A DNA stretch of 64,000 bases, from the NCBI RefSeq assembly GCF_004210375.1, contig NC_134833.1, positions 148,420,127-148,484,126 on the forward strand. Direction: 5' to 3'. Positions 46,656-58,384 of the stretch are shown here, piece by piece. Position 1 is the stretch's first letter; every line of letters begins with the position of its first letter. The notes beneath the pieces were generated by a model that searched no databases, was not told the origin of the DNA, and saw only the letters and a program-made list of their open reading frames with translations. The translations under genes and the position numbers were made by a program. Source of the stretch: Tachypleus tridentatus. Taxonomy: Eukaryota; Arthropoda; Merostomata; Xiphosura; Limulidae.

Positions 46656-47220
46656 AGAAACTCGTCACGTTTACATGTTAAACATGAAAGTCTGGATTGG
46701 TTTCATACTTCTTTGTGACTTACACTCACTAAATGTTACAAAATTATAAAGTATATCTGAGTAAAACTGTTTTTACAGATTTATAATTATTTTTTACTTA
46801 AAGTTTAAAATTTGATATGTGTGTGCATTGAAACCAGGAAGATGCTCACAAATTGTGGAAGGATAAAAAACAGGTGTATTAAAAGATCAAAAGGTTAGAA
46901 AAAGGTACAGAGCAATAGGTGATTGGTAAATACTTTTTATAACCCACAAATTATGTGTTAGCTCCAGATTAGTTTTAACGCTATATCATACACACAATAT
47001 TTTTTCTGACTAAACACATTTGAATTTCTCTTTGTTCATGGCTTGTATATATGTTTATTCCTATGAAGACCTATGGTCTGATGTACTGTAAAAACCAAAC
47101 TCCATGCTCACATTAAAAAATGGCAGAGTAATCTTAAGACCACATGATTTTTTAACGTCAGTGCAATACTTTAATAAGATTGGAGTTTCTTAGGACACGT
47201 AAAGACGAAAGGAAGAACTT
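46656..47220. other. Low-copy spacer, no gene seen
   Basis: AT-rich. No splice-flanked open frame or repeat family recognised. Confidence 0.45.
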
Positions 47221-47445
47221 GTAGTTTTGCGCGAAATTCAAAAAACAAACAAACCAAACATGCTTACTTATTTAACTGTGGGGACGTAATAATGTACGGT
47301 CAGTTCTGCTATTCGTTAGTAAATAACAGCCCAAGAGTTGGCGGTGACTGGTGATGACTAGCTACCTTCTCTAGTTTTCACTGCTAAGTTAAAACGGCTA
47401 GCGCAGGTAGCTCTTTGTTGCTTTGCGCGAAATTAAAACAAACCA
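47221..47445 (+). mobile_element. Diverged tRNA-derived SINE plus tail remnant
   Basis: 47221-47260 is an isolated SINE tail (GTAGTTTTGCGCGAAATTC, AC-rich). From about 47275 follows a second, headless copy of the same family (AGAGTTGGCGGTGACTGGTG, then CTTTGCGCGAAATTAAAACA). Mutations mark both as old. Confidence 0.85.
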
Positions 47446-47652
47446 AACCCCCTGTAGGACTCCTTAAATATCATCAGGTCACGTAATTAGCTTTCGAGCT
47501 GAACGGAAGTGCAGTGAAATATCGACAATTTCAGTATTTCTTGACTTTAAGGTTAAATTGTGAAAGAAAAACAACTTCTAACAACATGTTATAATAGAAA
47601 CAAAACATTAAATATCCGAAAAATATATATTTAATTGTTCTTAACTTTATAA
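47446..47652. other. Low-copy spacer, no gene seen
   Basis: AT-rich, no recognisable feature. Confidence 0.4.
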
Positions 47653-47775
47653 CTGTGTTTGTGTGTTTTAAAGCAAAGCCGCATGGGGATTATCTCTCTC
47701 AGTGTCCACCGAGGGAATCGTACCCCTGAATTTATGGATGTAAATCCGAATATTTATCGCTGTCACACCGGTGAA
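47653..47775 (-). mobile_element. tRNA-derived SINE, second family
   Basis: The reverse complement starts CCGGTGTGACAGCGATAAAT (A-box-like), has GGGGTACGATTCCC as B box and continues GTGGACACTGAGAG. It is the same family as 63930-64000, which I recall as common in horseshoe crabs. Confidence 0.82.
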
Positions 47776-48638
47776 AGGTATTGAAGAACTGTTTAAGTTT
47801 TTGGTGCAAAAATCCTTTTTAAGGTAGTTGGGGAATTGAATAATTCAACGGTGAGAAAACCGTTTTGTGTTGTCCCTTTCTAAACATGCATTTTGTTGTG
47901 TTCGTCAGTCATTTTCCTATGTTAACTGGTGTTACTATATTACTTAATAGTAATAATATGAAATTTTAAAATTCTTTATTTCTAAATGTGTATATTCAAA
48001 TATAACTTCTATGCGCCAATGAGCAATATGGCCACAAAAGGTATAGGCTCATGTTAAACTTTAAATTTTCATAGAATCGACATTAATTTCATGGTTACCA
48101 AAATAATCTTCTTTATCATTAAAGTAGAGATTAGTAAATAACATTAATTTTATACATTAATAACCTAAAGTTTACAATCTTGTCTTTTTTACATATTAAC
48201 ATATTTTTTGTGAATTTTTTTAAAAAATCACAACACCTGTGAAGATAATAAGCGTTATTCTTTTAGTCAGAAAATGTGTCTTTTGGCTAATTAAAATTCG
48301 GTTGCATTCGTTAGTGTTAGGTTAAAGTAGTGCCTAAGAAAATTTTTGTAATGTTTTAATGGTAGGTTTATATTTCTTTAATAGATCGAAACCTTAAATC
48401 TTCTGTCAAGGTATTTTAATACAGCAATAATATAACAGTAAAATTATTGCACATAATTATTTAAATAAGCTTAAACAGGATTCCTTAAGCCTGAGGTAGG
48501 TCTAACCGTAATCTAGATTCATCAAATTTACGTTCCCAGAAGAGGACACTAAGTTATGTTTTTAAATTACTTGTTTAGCATCTTTTGTTAAATTTTAGAA
48601 CTTGAGTTAGGAGTTAGACTAAACCCTGGGACAAAACC
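47776..48638. other. Low-copy AT-rich end of the left contig
   Basis: No gene or repeat recognised up to the gap. Confidence 0.45.
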
Positions 48639-49138
48639 NNNNNNNNNNNNNNNNNNNNNNNNNNNNNNNNNNNNNNNNNNNNNNNNNNNNNNNNNNNNNN
48701 NNNNNNNNNNNNNNNNNNNNNNNNNNNNNNNNNNNNNNNNNNNNNNNNNNNNNNNNNNNNNNNNNNNNNNNNNNNNNNNNNNNNNNNNNNNNNNNNNNNN
48801 NNNNNNNNNNNNNNNNNNNNNNNNNNNNNNNNNNNNNNNNNNNNNNNNNNNNNNNNNNNNNNNNNNNNNNNNNNNNNNNNNNNNNNNNNNNNNNNNNNNN
48901 NNNNNNNNNNNNNNNNNNNNNNNNNNNNNNNNNNNNNNNNNNNNNNNNNNNNNNNNNNNNNNNNNNNNNNNNNNNNNNNNNNNNNNNNNNNNNNNNNNNN
49001 NNNNNNNNNNNNNNNNNNNNNNNNNNNNNNNNNNNNNNNNNNNNNNNNNNNNNNNNNNNNNNNNNNNNNNNNNNNNNNNNNNNNNNNNNNNNNNNNNNNN
49101 NNNNNNNNNNNNNNNNNNNNNNNNNNNNNNNNNNNNNN
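48639..49138. other. Assembly gap, exactly 500 N
   Basis: A round-number gap indicates scaffolding, not sequence of known length. Everything to the right is a separate contig whose order and orientation are inferred by the assembler. Reading frames reported across Ns are meaningless. Confidence 0.99.
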
Positions 49139-49629
49139 AAACATTAAGTAGTTTGTAAACACTCTTAAACATATGGTGTAGCTTCAGTTGTTTTGATGGT
49201 AGTTTTAGTTTTGTTGAACCAGAATCAAAATGAAAACATTCTCACATTTACAGCGTATAACTGTATTAAAAAATTTACGATCTTAAGAAGGTATGCAGCC
49301 TAGCTTTCGAAAACTTTTTTATTTGATGAATCTGTCGATTTATTCCTTTCCAGGATGTTAAAATTGATAATTACGTTTATCTGCAATTACAAAGGAAGCT
49401 TCATGTACATCTCAAACTTTTACTCTTTTAATGTCAGTTCATGAGTGTCTGTTTGGTTGGATTTTTTAAATCATTATTTTGTATTGGTTAAACGACGCAG
49501 TTTGGTTAGATTCAGTAATGTTTAGAACAGTGATGGATTCAAATATTTTAACAACCAATTATGTGTCGCGTTACACACCACAATTTTGTGTGATTAAAAA
49601 TAACAACAAAAATATCTTACTCAAATAAT

Positions 49630-50248
49630 TTATTCAGCATGCTTTAAATATTTCCAAATTACAACTTGATTATCATTAAAATCTATATTCCTTCCACGCT
49701 TGAACCCGTTGTCATCAGCTGTGTGTATTTTCATAGCCAAATTTGAACTGGAAAAGTGTTATTCTGTGAAACCAGTGGGAGGCCAATCAAATCAATTGTC
49801 ATGAGGTTTGCCACATTTTCAACTGTAAGGAGACTTCTTTCATCTGAATATATAATATTTATTATTGAAAACCCTTTTTCTGCTTCTGCGGAACTATGAA
49901 TACCACTATTGATAATATTTTTTAGCCTTTTGTACAGTTCTTGAAATCTCATGATTATGGTGATTTCGAAGGACATTTTCACATAGTCACAGAAATCATT
50001 AATGATAATTTGTGATGAAAGAATTTACTGAATTCATACAATTTGTCATCAGCGTCTTTCCAAGGCAAAACTTTATCAGTACTCCAAATATCTGGTTCAA
50101 GTATGTTTACCAGTTCATGAATTTTATTGTCATTTTCTTGTGCATTATTTGTTATTTTTAAGCGATCACAATCCATAACATTTCTCATCGCCTTTAGAGT
50201 TTGATGATACATAGATGGTATCACCAGAGATACCGAGTGTATTTTCAA
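49630..50248 (-). pseudogene. hAT-2 transposase C-terminal part, copy D
   Basis: Blocks in order on the minus strand: IHSVSLVIPSMYHQTLKAMR, NILEPDIWSTDKVLPWKDAD, KLYEFSKFFHHK. The dimerisation part then reads KNIINSGIHSSAEAEKGFSI with LTVENVANLM. Unlike A and B there is no frameshift at STDKVLPWK, so that part of D is closer to the ancestral frame; it shifts later, near 49985. Inactive fragment. Confidence 0.75.
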
Positions 50249-51252
50249 CGTGTGTGTGTTGTTGCATGGACAGCCACACTAGGTTTTTCGTGTGTACAAA
50301 CCCATGATTATAGGTTTCTAGTGCCTTATACTTATTTTTGTTCCAATGTGAATCATGTAGATTCAGATAATAAATATTCATGTTGCTGGGGTTACAATTC
50401 CAATGGTGATCTGCAAGCTACCCAACTCTTTAATGAAATGTAATAGTGGCAGATGTACATGTTGAATGTATAGGAGACAGTAAACTACATTTCCAATGAT
50501 TAACAGTATGATGACAGATTCGACACCAACCAGCATTCATCACAGTCAGATGAATTTAAAAGCTGTAAACTTAAGCGACATGCTAAGAACTTGACTATTT
50601 GTACAATTAAAAACAGATGACTACTCAAAAAGAGAGTTATTTGTGAGTGGACACAAAGAGAAGAAATTCCTTCAGGTTTCATAAAACCTCCAGTGGTTTA
50701 TTAAATGCGTAAATTTAATAAAGACTCGATAGAGCTATTTTATAAAAATTTTTGCACCAAATATTTATAATTTTATGAAACAGGTTTCGTGTAGTTTTAT
50801 AAAAAAAATTCATTGGAATTAAACCATTTGTATAAAATGTAATAGTGTTATATTCTACTATATTTTCCTACTTCATTTATAAAATTATTTCTAGAATTTT
50901 CGAAATTTGTTTCAAAACTCTATAATACATATAGGTAATGAAAGTATCAAGGAGTTTTGAACAATATTAATCTTGACTTTATCACTTTTGCGCAAAATTA
51001 TTTTTTCAAACTTTTTAAATCGAAACGTGTAAATTCTTTAGATCTTGAGTTTTGAAGAGTGAAACTCATTGTTTGGTATTATTTATGTTGAAGTTCTCAA
51101 CCCTGATTTTTACTTTTAAATTGTATTTTAAAACGTGGGTAATAACTGGAATTTATAAGTTCAACCTGGTAAAACTGATGCCGCAGAACCTTTATGTAGC
51201 AATTTATTTTATTGGACATTTGGTGAAATTATTATTACCCTGTTTTCTATTT
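50249..51252. other. AT-rich stretch between hAT-2 and SINE, copy D
   Basis: Counterpart of 7951-8946. No gene seen. Confidence 0.4.
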
Positions 51253-51475
51253 GGGAGGGGCCGGCATAGCCAGGAAGATAAGACACTCGACTCGCCCTTT
51301 CAGCCGTGGGGGCGTTATAATGTGAAGGTCAATCCCACTGTTCGTTGTTAAAAGAGTAGCTTAAGAGTTGGTGGTGGGTGGTGATGACTACTTGCTTTCC
51401 CTCTACTCTTACACTGCCAAATTAGAGATGGCTAAAAAACCCTAGAGTAGCTTTGCGCGAAATTCCAAACAAACC
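51253..51475 (+). mobile_element. Old tRNA-derived SINE, copy D
   Basis: Same insertion as 7731-7950 and 29983-30209, seen in forward orientation because D is inverted. Head GGCCGGCATAGCCAGGAAGA, body GGTGGTGGGTGGTGATGACT. Confidence 0.88.
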
Positions 51476-52294
51476 AAAATCTTCTGGGGTGATTGGCCTT
51501 TGTGAAAGAACATTTTTGTTATAGTATGATTGAATCTTATTAAATAATCAAATTTTGACTTTTTGTTACATGTTTGCATCCTTGATTGATCATATTTGGA
51601 CTGTATTAAGTGTTTTGTTACCTTCATATATCTTTTTCAATCAAAGTTACTATTTTGTAACGTTTTACTTTATATTTGCTATCAAAATTCTGCATTTCGT
51701 TACACACTTCTACTCTATACCTAAAACGTTAACCTTCTGTTTCGTAATTTGGAGTTTTTTCAATAAAAAATGGAAAGTTTCTTCTTTAAACTTTCTTATA
51801 TAATTTGAGAATCAGTAATTGACTCTTTTCCTTATTTGAATAGTTTAGAATAAAAGTTTCTATAATTGTATGTATCGTTCTGGAACAAACAGTCACACCT
51901 TTCGAAGAGAAAAACAACAAAAAACACTATGTCTTTTTCTGTTGAGATTTTAAAATTCACAGTTGAAGTCTACTCAGCTGCTGGGAGTTTTTGGACCCCA
52001 ACACTTAATCTTCAGTTACCTGTTTGCAAATGTTGTTGCACAAAGGAATGGCGAATATTCCATTATCAACAAACTCAAGCGTTATCTAATGAAAAGGAAT
52101 TATGTAAATTCATGTTTCCACTTTCTCCTGGTTTATTTAAAGCTGTGTGAAAGCCCATCGTTTTAAAGAAATGTTTAGATCTGTCTTTGACCTCAGATTT
52201 GAGAAATATAACTATCTTTTACTGCCAAGTAATATACGAGCGACTGGTAAGGTTAATGGGTTTATAATGAAAGTGGCTGACATAATCGTATTTT
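51476..52294. other. AT-rich stretch beyond hAT-1, copy D
   Basis: Counterpart of 6905-7730. Plus-strand frames here (for example near 51866-52166) are not preserved in A or B. Confidence 0.45.
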
Positions 52295-54105
52295 CTATAA
52301 TATAAAAGTTGTCAAGTAATGGTGTGCTGAGCCATTACCTGTGATCCTTCTGGGGGGGCTGCAAATGCGTGGTAGTTCAATAGGCACCAGATCTAGAGAA
52401 GTTAACTTTTTCTCAGCTTCATCAAATATCTTGTTGAAATTCTCCTCTGTTCGCAATACCCGCAATTGCTCAACTTTCATTGCAAATGCTTCAATCATGC
52501 CAGATACTGTCGCTGATTTTGCTTGGAATGCACGATTTAGTTCCTCTAATGCAGCTAATGGATGCTGAGCCATCAACACTCCTAAAACTGTCTTTTCTTT
52601 GTAAAATCTGTCCAGCAGACCTTGTGCTTTTACTGCTACATCTGATTTGTCATTTGTTAATTCAGACAAAGAATCAACAATGTCACTGTAGTGATCATTA
52701 GCACATGCAATTGCAGATAGACGGCACAACGAGCGTGTTGGACACAGAGAGCGGATATATTTAACTGGACCATTGTGGCTGTCTGACCATACAATATTTT
52801 CAAAGATTGTCTTGTATTTCCCTGACCTCTGAAGCAAGACACGAAGTTCATGTACCCATTGGATAGAATCTCGAACACATTCACAAGCTTCAACAGCATG
52901 TTGCATTATTAAACTAGCCTTGTGTGCTCCGCAGGAAAAAACAAAGCTGACGGTTGCTTTTCTTTTATTTTTGCCTGGCATCCACTGTACGAACCACTCA
53001 TGTTGGCGGCTCTATCATAAGTTTGTGCTCTTAATCCTGACAGTGGTGTATTGAGTCTACACTGTCGAGTCGAGGATATTGTTTCACCAGTTGTACTGGA
53101 AACACTGTACAAACCTAGAAATATCTCATGGACGTCAAGGTTTTCATCTACGTATCGTACACATATTGCTTCCTGTTCGGCACCTGTGACATCTTGAGTG
53201 CCATCAACCATTAATGCAAAGATTTTACTTTGCTGCACTTTGTGTTCTATGTTCCTCAATATTTGATGGCTGAACATCTCCATTATTTCATTCTGAGCCT
53301 GGGTTGATGTGAATGTGGTTTTCTTTGACAAGTAGGCCGTCAGCTCAGGATTTCCTCTTCCAGGAGCTTCATTAACTGCAGGAAGTTACCCTCCGTATCA
53401 GTATGTCCACGTGATGCTAAACCTTGACGCAGAAAGAAACGTAAACTTCTGAATATTTTGGCTAGACTTCTTTTGTATTCTTCTTGCTGCTTCTTTTTCC
53501 ATCATGTAGCTGGACAGTCACTGGAGTTACATCAAGTGAAGCTTCTGGAGATATAACGAATCTGTGCTGAGGGGGAGGATTGGTGTTCGTTGAAATTCTG
53601 TTTTGCCTTCATCCAGTTGCAAAAACCGGTGGATATGAAGGTATACTCGACTGGCCTCTCCAATTTCCTTGTAAAAAAGGCCTCTATTTTCCGCCTTGGC
53701 ACAATGAAAGCATATGACGTTTTGAGTCTGATTGTCTAAGTGCAGCGATGGGAACTCATCAAACCACTTGCCCTGGAAGTTGATATTTTGTAATTTTGCT
53801 TTCTGTCGTGGTGTTAGTTGTGCGTCTGGATGATATGGCTTTTCACACTGTATCTGTGGAGTGTCAGATTTTTCATCACTGCACAAACTTGTTTCATAAC
53901 TATCTGGTGGTTCATGATGTGCAATAGTTGCACATGCATTTTCAGACTCGTCCTCTGATGAGCATGGTATTTCCTCTGTATGGCAAGTTTCTATTCCTTT
54001 GCTTGAGGTTGTTGAATTATCTGCATCTGCACTGTCGCTTGTAGTACCAGTAACTGACTTGTAAAACTGTCTAATATCGGAACCTTTCAGACGCTTGCTT
54101 GTCAT
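52295..54105 (-). pseudogene. hAT-1 transposase, copy D
   Basis: ATG at 54105 (MTSKRLKGSDIRQFYKSVTG). 192 open codons hold the acidic N-terminal region and TTF zinc finger (FQGKWFDEFPSLHLDNQ, VICFHCAKAENRGLF). After a frameshift near 53575 comes LEEDDPELTAYLSKKT. A DUF4371/catalytic block follows with FALMVDGTQDVTGAEQEAI (first Asp) and TYDRAANMSGSYSG (second). After another shift, HKASLIMQHAVEACECVRDS, SLCPTRSLCRLSAIACANDH and the tail MIEAFAMKVEQLRVLRTEEN follow. Two or three indels separate it from an open frame, and the dimerisation domain is missing. Confidence 0.87.
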
Positions 54106-55325
54106 AATTGGAATCTGTTTCCCAGATGACTCAACAGGCTGAAATACAGCCTTTATTGAAAAACTCTAACGTACAACAAACGAAGATAGAATAGAATGGA
54201 AGTAGGACTGAACTGTACAATGTATTTAATTCGAACGCACGAACCTTATAGTGACTACGAAGCCGACTGCCCGCCTGAGTATCGCTGGGACAATAATGTG
54301 TGCTAGTCACAATACAAGTAATTACAAGATTCACTAAAAATTCTTAATTAATCACAAATATATTATATTCCTGTCAAAGCTCATGAAAAGACAAGCACGT
54401 TGTGATATAATGTCTATAAGCACGTCTATTAAATAAAAACACCTAAACAAAAACTAACAATACAATTCGAGTAGAGACTTCAGGCCGTTGAAATCGTTCC
54501 TTTTGTGTTCTAATTATACAAGAAAATACAATATTTTTACTATCTATGGTAAAAGAATATATTGTTCTTTTACCATAAAGCACCAGCACTGTATTAGAGG
54601 GCGGTGATAATCTGAAATTTCATGGAATATTAAGGGCTACAAACACAGGTCTAATGAGCCCTGTTGTAAAATCGAGGCTCAGACTAAAGGGAGCGGAGGG
54701 TGTTGATGTAAGGCGCGTCTGGATCCGAGCGGCCGGAACCTGTCGTTAACTGTACACTAAACATACTCTATGGTCAGCGCCTTCAGCAGCTAAGGATAGT
54801 AAGGCGTTCGACAATAAAACCGGCTAGACATGCATAAGAACAAATGGTAGGAAAACCGCTACAAGCTACAAATGGCCTGTCAGATCTAGATCACAGGAGA
54901 ATACGCTTGAGAGTAATATTTTCGAATTTCATGCTCTGTTCAATCTGTTGTGATAAAAATTTACTTTATCTTACACTACGTACAAGACGTAGGTAGATTC
55001 TGTGATAGTACTTGCAAGCCTTGCATGTATACTTAGACTTAGTGACTAACACTAGCGAACTATCACCTGGATCGAAAAGTTTAGAAGTACGCCTATATTA
55101 AAGATGTACATTTCGACTACTGAAAAAGCCTACATCCAGGCCTAATTGTGTAATTCGATTGGTAAGAACACGAGAATCACAAGAACAAACACACAATTTG
55201 TAGGCCTGTGATGCAATAAAACAATTCAACAGCCAAACTGTAGGGGGGATGATTGTATGCACTATACCCCACACCTAAAAATGAAGGGGGGATGTATCCC
55301 CATCCCCCCAGGATCTACGCCCCTG
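52295..55325 (-). mobile_element. hAT-1 element, copy D (most complete)
   Basis: The 5' end lies at 55325 (CAGGGGCGTAGATCCTGGGG on the minus strand). It is the most complete of the three copies, with the whole core retained, but still without a recognisable right terminus or C-terminal dimerisation domain. Confidence 0.75.
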
Positions 55326-55399
55326 TCCAAGGGACTTGTGTATGTCTATGAAATTTCGCAAACTCTCACCATACATTATAAGTATTTCCACTGACAGTT
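55326..55399 (-). repeat. Segment X', copy D
   Basis: Left host flank of hAT-1, counterpart of 3915-3989. Confidence 0.5.
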
Positions 55400-55662
55400 A
55401 ATGATTCAATAAAGGAACATGAGCATTGAATCGAACATGTTGTCATCATTTATGCGATAAAAATGTGACATACAAAGCTAGTTTTATTTGCATGTAATAC
55501 TATTCAGTAGCAAAACAAATTAATAATCAAATAAACAAACAAGTATTACGACTATAGGTTTGGAAGCGTGTGTTTAGGACACCAGTGAACATCGGTCAAG
55601 TTCCTTTCAGCTATCACCTGTCCAGCAGAGTCCAGAAAGAACAAGCAATTCATTCCCGATTC

Positions 55663-55809
55663 CTGGTCACACAGTTAAATGTCCCAAGTAAAAATTAAGG
55701 TCTGCCTCAAGGGCAGTTCAGGGTGTAAGGTCTTTCTTTCTCCTTTATATAGGTTAGCTAAAACTGGGGGAAAACGTTCTCGTGGTTAATGACGCTTCCA
55801 TACATGGCA
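55663..55809 (-). pseudogene. Decayed exon Y, copy D
   Basis: 147 bp after CTACTAGCAG on the minus strand, beginning AMYGSVIN, with stops. Counterpart of 3503-3649. Confidence 0.4.
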
Positions 55810-55971
55810 CTGCTAGTAGCAGTTTTCACTTATTTGTACAGTAAAATAACCATGTTTTTTTAAGGAATCGTTCAATAACATTCTAATGTATTTCTGTATT
55901 TAATCATCTCTTCCACAAAATATTAAGAGTGTCAGTAAAACATTAACAAAAGCATACTTACTCTGAAGATC

Positions 55972-56058
55972 GCGAGAGCACTGAATCCATAGGACTTGTG
56001 TATGGGAGACAGTTCGCAACTACTCAGGATACATTACAAGTATATCTGCTGACAGTTC
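55972..56058 (-). other. Exon-like segment X, copy D
   Basis: Consensus donor TTCAGA|GTAAGTATG is kept, but the frame read in B has a TAG here (PE then stop). Counterpart of 3253-3350. Confidence 0.3.
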
Positions 56059-57228
56059 TTAAAGTTATATTTATAAATTATATTAACAAAGATATAATCA
56101 AACCTTCAGAATTAGCAGTCGTGAAAGTTGGGTGCTTGTTGCAAGGACAGAACTTAAAATTCTACTGTATGATAAACAAAGGTTTGTTGTATGCATTACA
56201 ATTATTTTCATAATTGTCTGGATTTTAATACCAAAGTGGGAATTTTTTATTGATTTTTGTTTAAAATTAGAACAAATTGATGACAAAGACCATTATAAAG
56301 TAATATATATTGACTCTTTTAAAGTTAGAACGAATTGATGACAAAGATCGTTATAAAGACCATCTTTATTGTCTCTGAAGTTAAAACAATTTGACGAGAG
56401 TTGAGGGTTGTAACATCTCCATTATCTCTGTAAATCTTAATTGTAGTTAACGACACATCTTTAATCAGTAAACTTTAGCTTCTAATCTTTACTTTGTTCC
56501 ACAGATTTGTTTGATAATACTACTACCTTTACCCTTATTCTTCTGCGGTGATAAGCGAACGCGGACTTAAAAGAACCAGTTGGTGGTTTTTGATCTAATG
56601 CACTACACGTGAATAAGGGTGTGTTATTTTAAGTAAATATGACACCTAACAGAACATTTAAGTGTTACTTAATGGTTAATAATATTAGCTAATGTATCTA
56701 ATTATATTGCTTTTAAAATACTTATTTATTAGTAAATTTTAGTTATAGATTTTGATTCGCATTATTAACTTAATATAAGTATTTGGGACTAACCTGAATA
56801 TCCTAAGCTGGTCTAGCCTCGTGAGATGTTATTGGGATTAAGGCCGAAAATGATACTTTTTATAAAAAAGAACGTTAGACAAAGACATAAAATTGTCTAT
56901 ACTTATAAAAAGGTTTATTTGTTTTTTTTTAGATTCACTCTAAGTAAGTAGCTTGCTTTGATCTTAAGTTAATATTAATGTAATTTGTATATTGTATGTA
57001 TCATTAATAACTGTTAGCTTCGGCTGTTATAATCGCAATAATTAATATTTTCACTTTCTGGACGACATTTATCTTAGTGTTATTTTAGAATACCTTAAGA
57101 TACACAAAGAATATCACAGTTCTGAAGAATGCGTTTTGAGTTCCATTGTCTTACTAAAATATTTTCATCTTTATTGAAAGTATGTCTAATCAGTTAGGAT
57201 TTTTAGTCTCAAGTTATTTTATTTACAG
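56059..57228. other. Low-copy AT-rich stretch with empty insertion sites, copy D
   Basis: Counterpart of 1494-3252. It holds the empty SINE target (56179-56190) and the uninterrupted version of the A-only 281-bp insertion (near 56690). No gene seen. Confidence 0.55.
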
Positions 57229-57374
57229 GACTGGTTATGTAAAACTATATTATTCCTCAAAATGTACGAGTATAAATTGGATGTTCATAAAATGTCTCCA
57301 ACTACATTCCAGGATCACAGTCTCTGTTTTCAGTAAGGATGCCCTGTTCAAACGTTACTACTTGACTGGTTGTG
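57229..57374 (+). other. Exon-like cassette, copy D
   Basis: Acceptor TTATTTACAG, 146 bp open in one frame (TGYVKLYYSSKCTSINWMFI ... YYLTGCG). The donor is damaged: G|GAAAGT in place of G|GTAAGT. The open frame survives despite loss of the splice site, which is compatible with recent duplication. Confidence 0.42.
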
Positions 57375-58384
57375 GAAAGTATTTGAGAATAATACGAATC
57401 TTATTTTATTTATTTGTTGTACCTTGCTATGATGGGTTTAGTTTTAAGCCTTAGCTACTTGACATCTTTAATTAACTGGTACTATATTAACTACTTAATT
57501 TAACTCTTGTTACATGGAGCTTAAACATCATACAACTATTGTTTAAGCAGTTTCAACATCATTATTATTACCGTTTTGTTTTAATTCATGTGTGTGTGTG
57601 TGTTTATCACCAATATTTCTCGAAAACAGTTGGGTAGATTTGAACGAAAGTTAGTATACACTTGGACTATAACCCAAGTTAGAAGTGATTAATATTTGGA
57701 GGGCCGATGTCAAAGGTAACAGCGAGTTCACGAAAAAAAATCATATTTGTTACCATGAAGACCGATTTTGTACACTATTTCTGTTTTATATCTTATACAA
57801 AAACGAACGGATTTGTTGAAACCTTGTAATGGTATGTGGAATGTTATAACCTATTGTCCGTTGATGTTCATAACGACAAACATTCAGAAACTATTTCATA
57901 TGTTTTAAGGACCAAATATGGTCAACGACATTTAGGTACTGGTATTATTGTTTTAAAAAATCAATATTGTTTTATTATTACATGAGTTAAAGGTATTTCG
58001 TTGAGCAGGTTACAAAATCGTAATTTAGAATGCACTTGATATACTGATAAATTTAACGCCATCCTTTTGTTTCGCGTTAAAACATCCTGTACTTATCAAT
58101 CTGATTTAGAAACATTGTTGTAGAGCAGCACTTGGTTGAGTGAGGCCTGTTTCTTGGAAAAATAACGTTATTTAAACAAACCTGTTTCTTTTATAAACAA
58201 TACAAAACATGGAAACGTACAAACTTGTCGGAATTAATATAAAACAGTACACTGAATATTTGGCTTGCGAGTTATTTTATACCTTGGTAAACCTGATAAT
58301 GTTTTGTTTATAATAAGAAGCCTTGACTATACCATTTCTTTCCAACTTGAGAATAAAAGATTGTTTAGTCTCAGTTGTTAAGTT
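57375..58384. other. Low-copy AT-rich stretch, copy D
   Basis: Counterpart of 346-1347, including a TG dinucleotide run at about 57590-57604. No gene seen. Confidence 0.45.

Noticed and set aside
48588-49172. Two long minus-strand frames of about 190 codons
   Set aside because: They consist almost wholly of N positions in the assembly gap.
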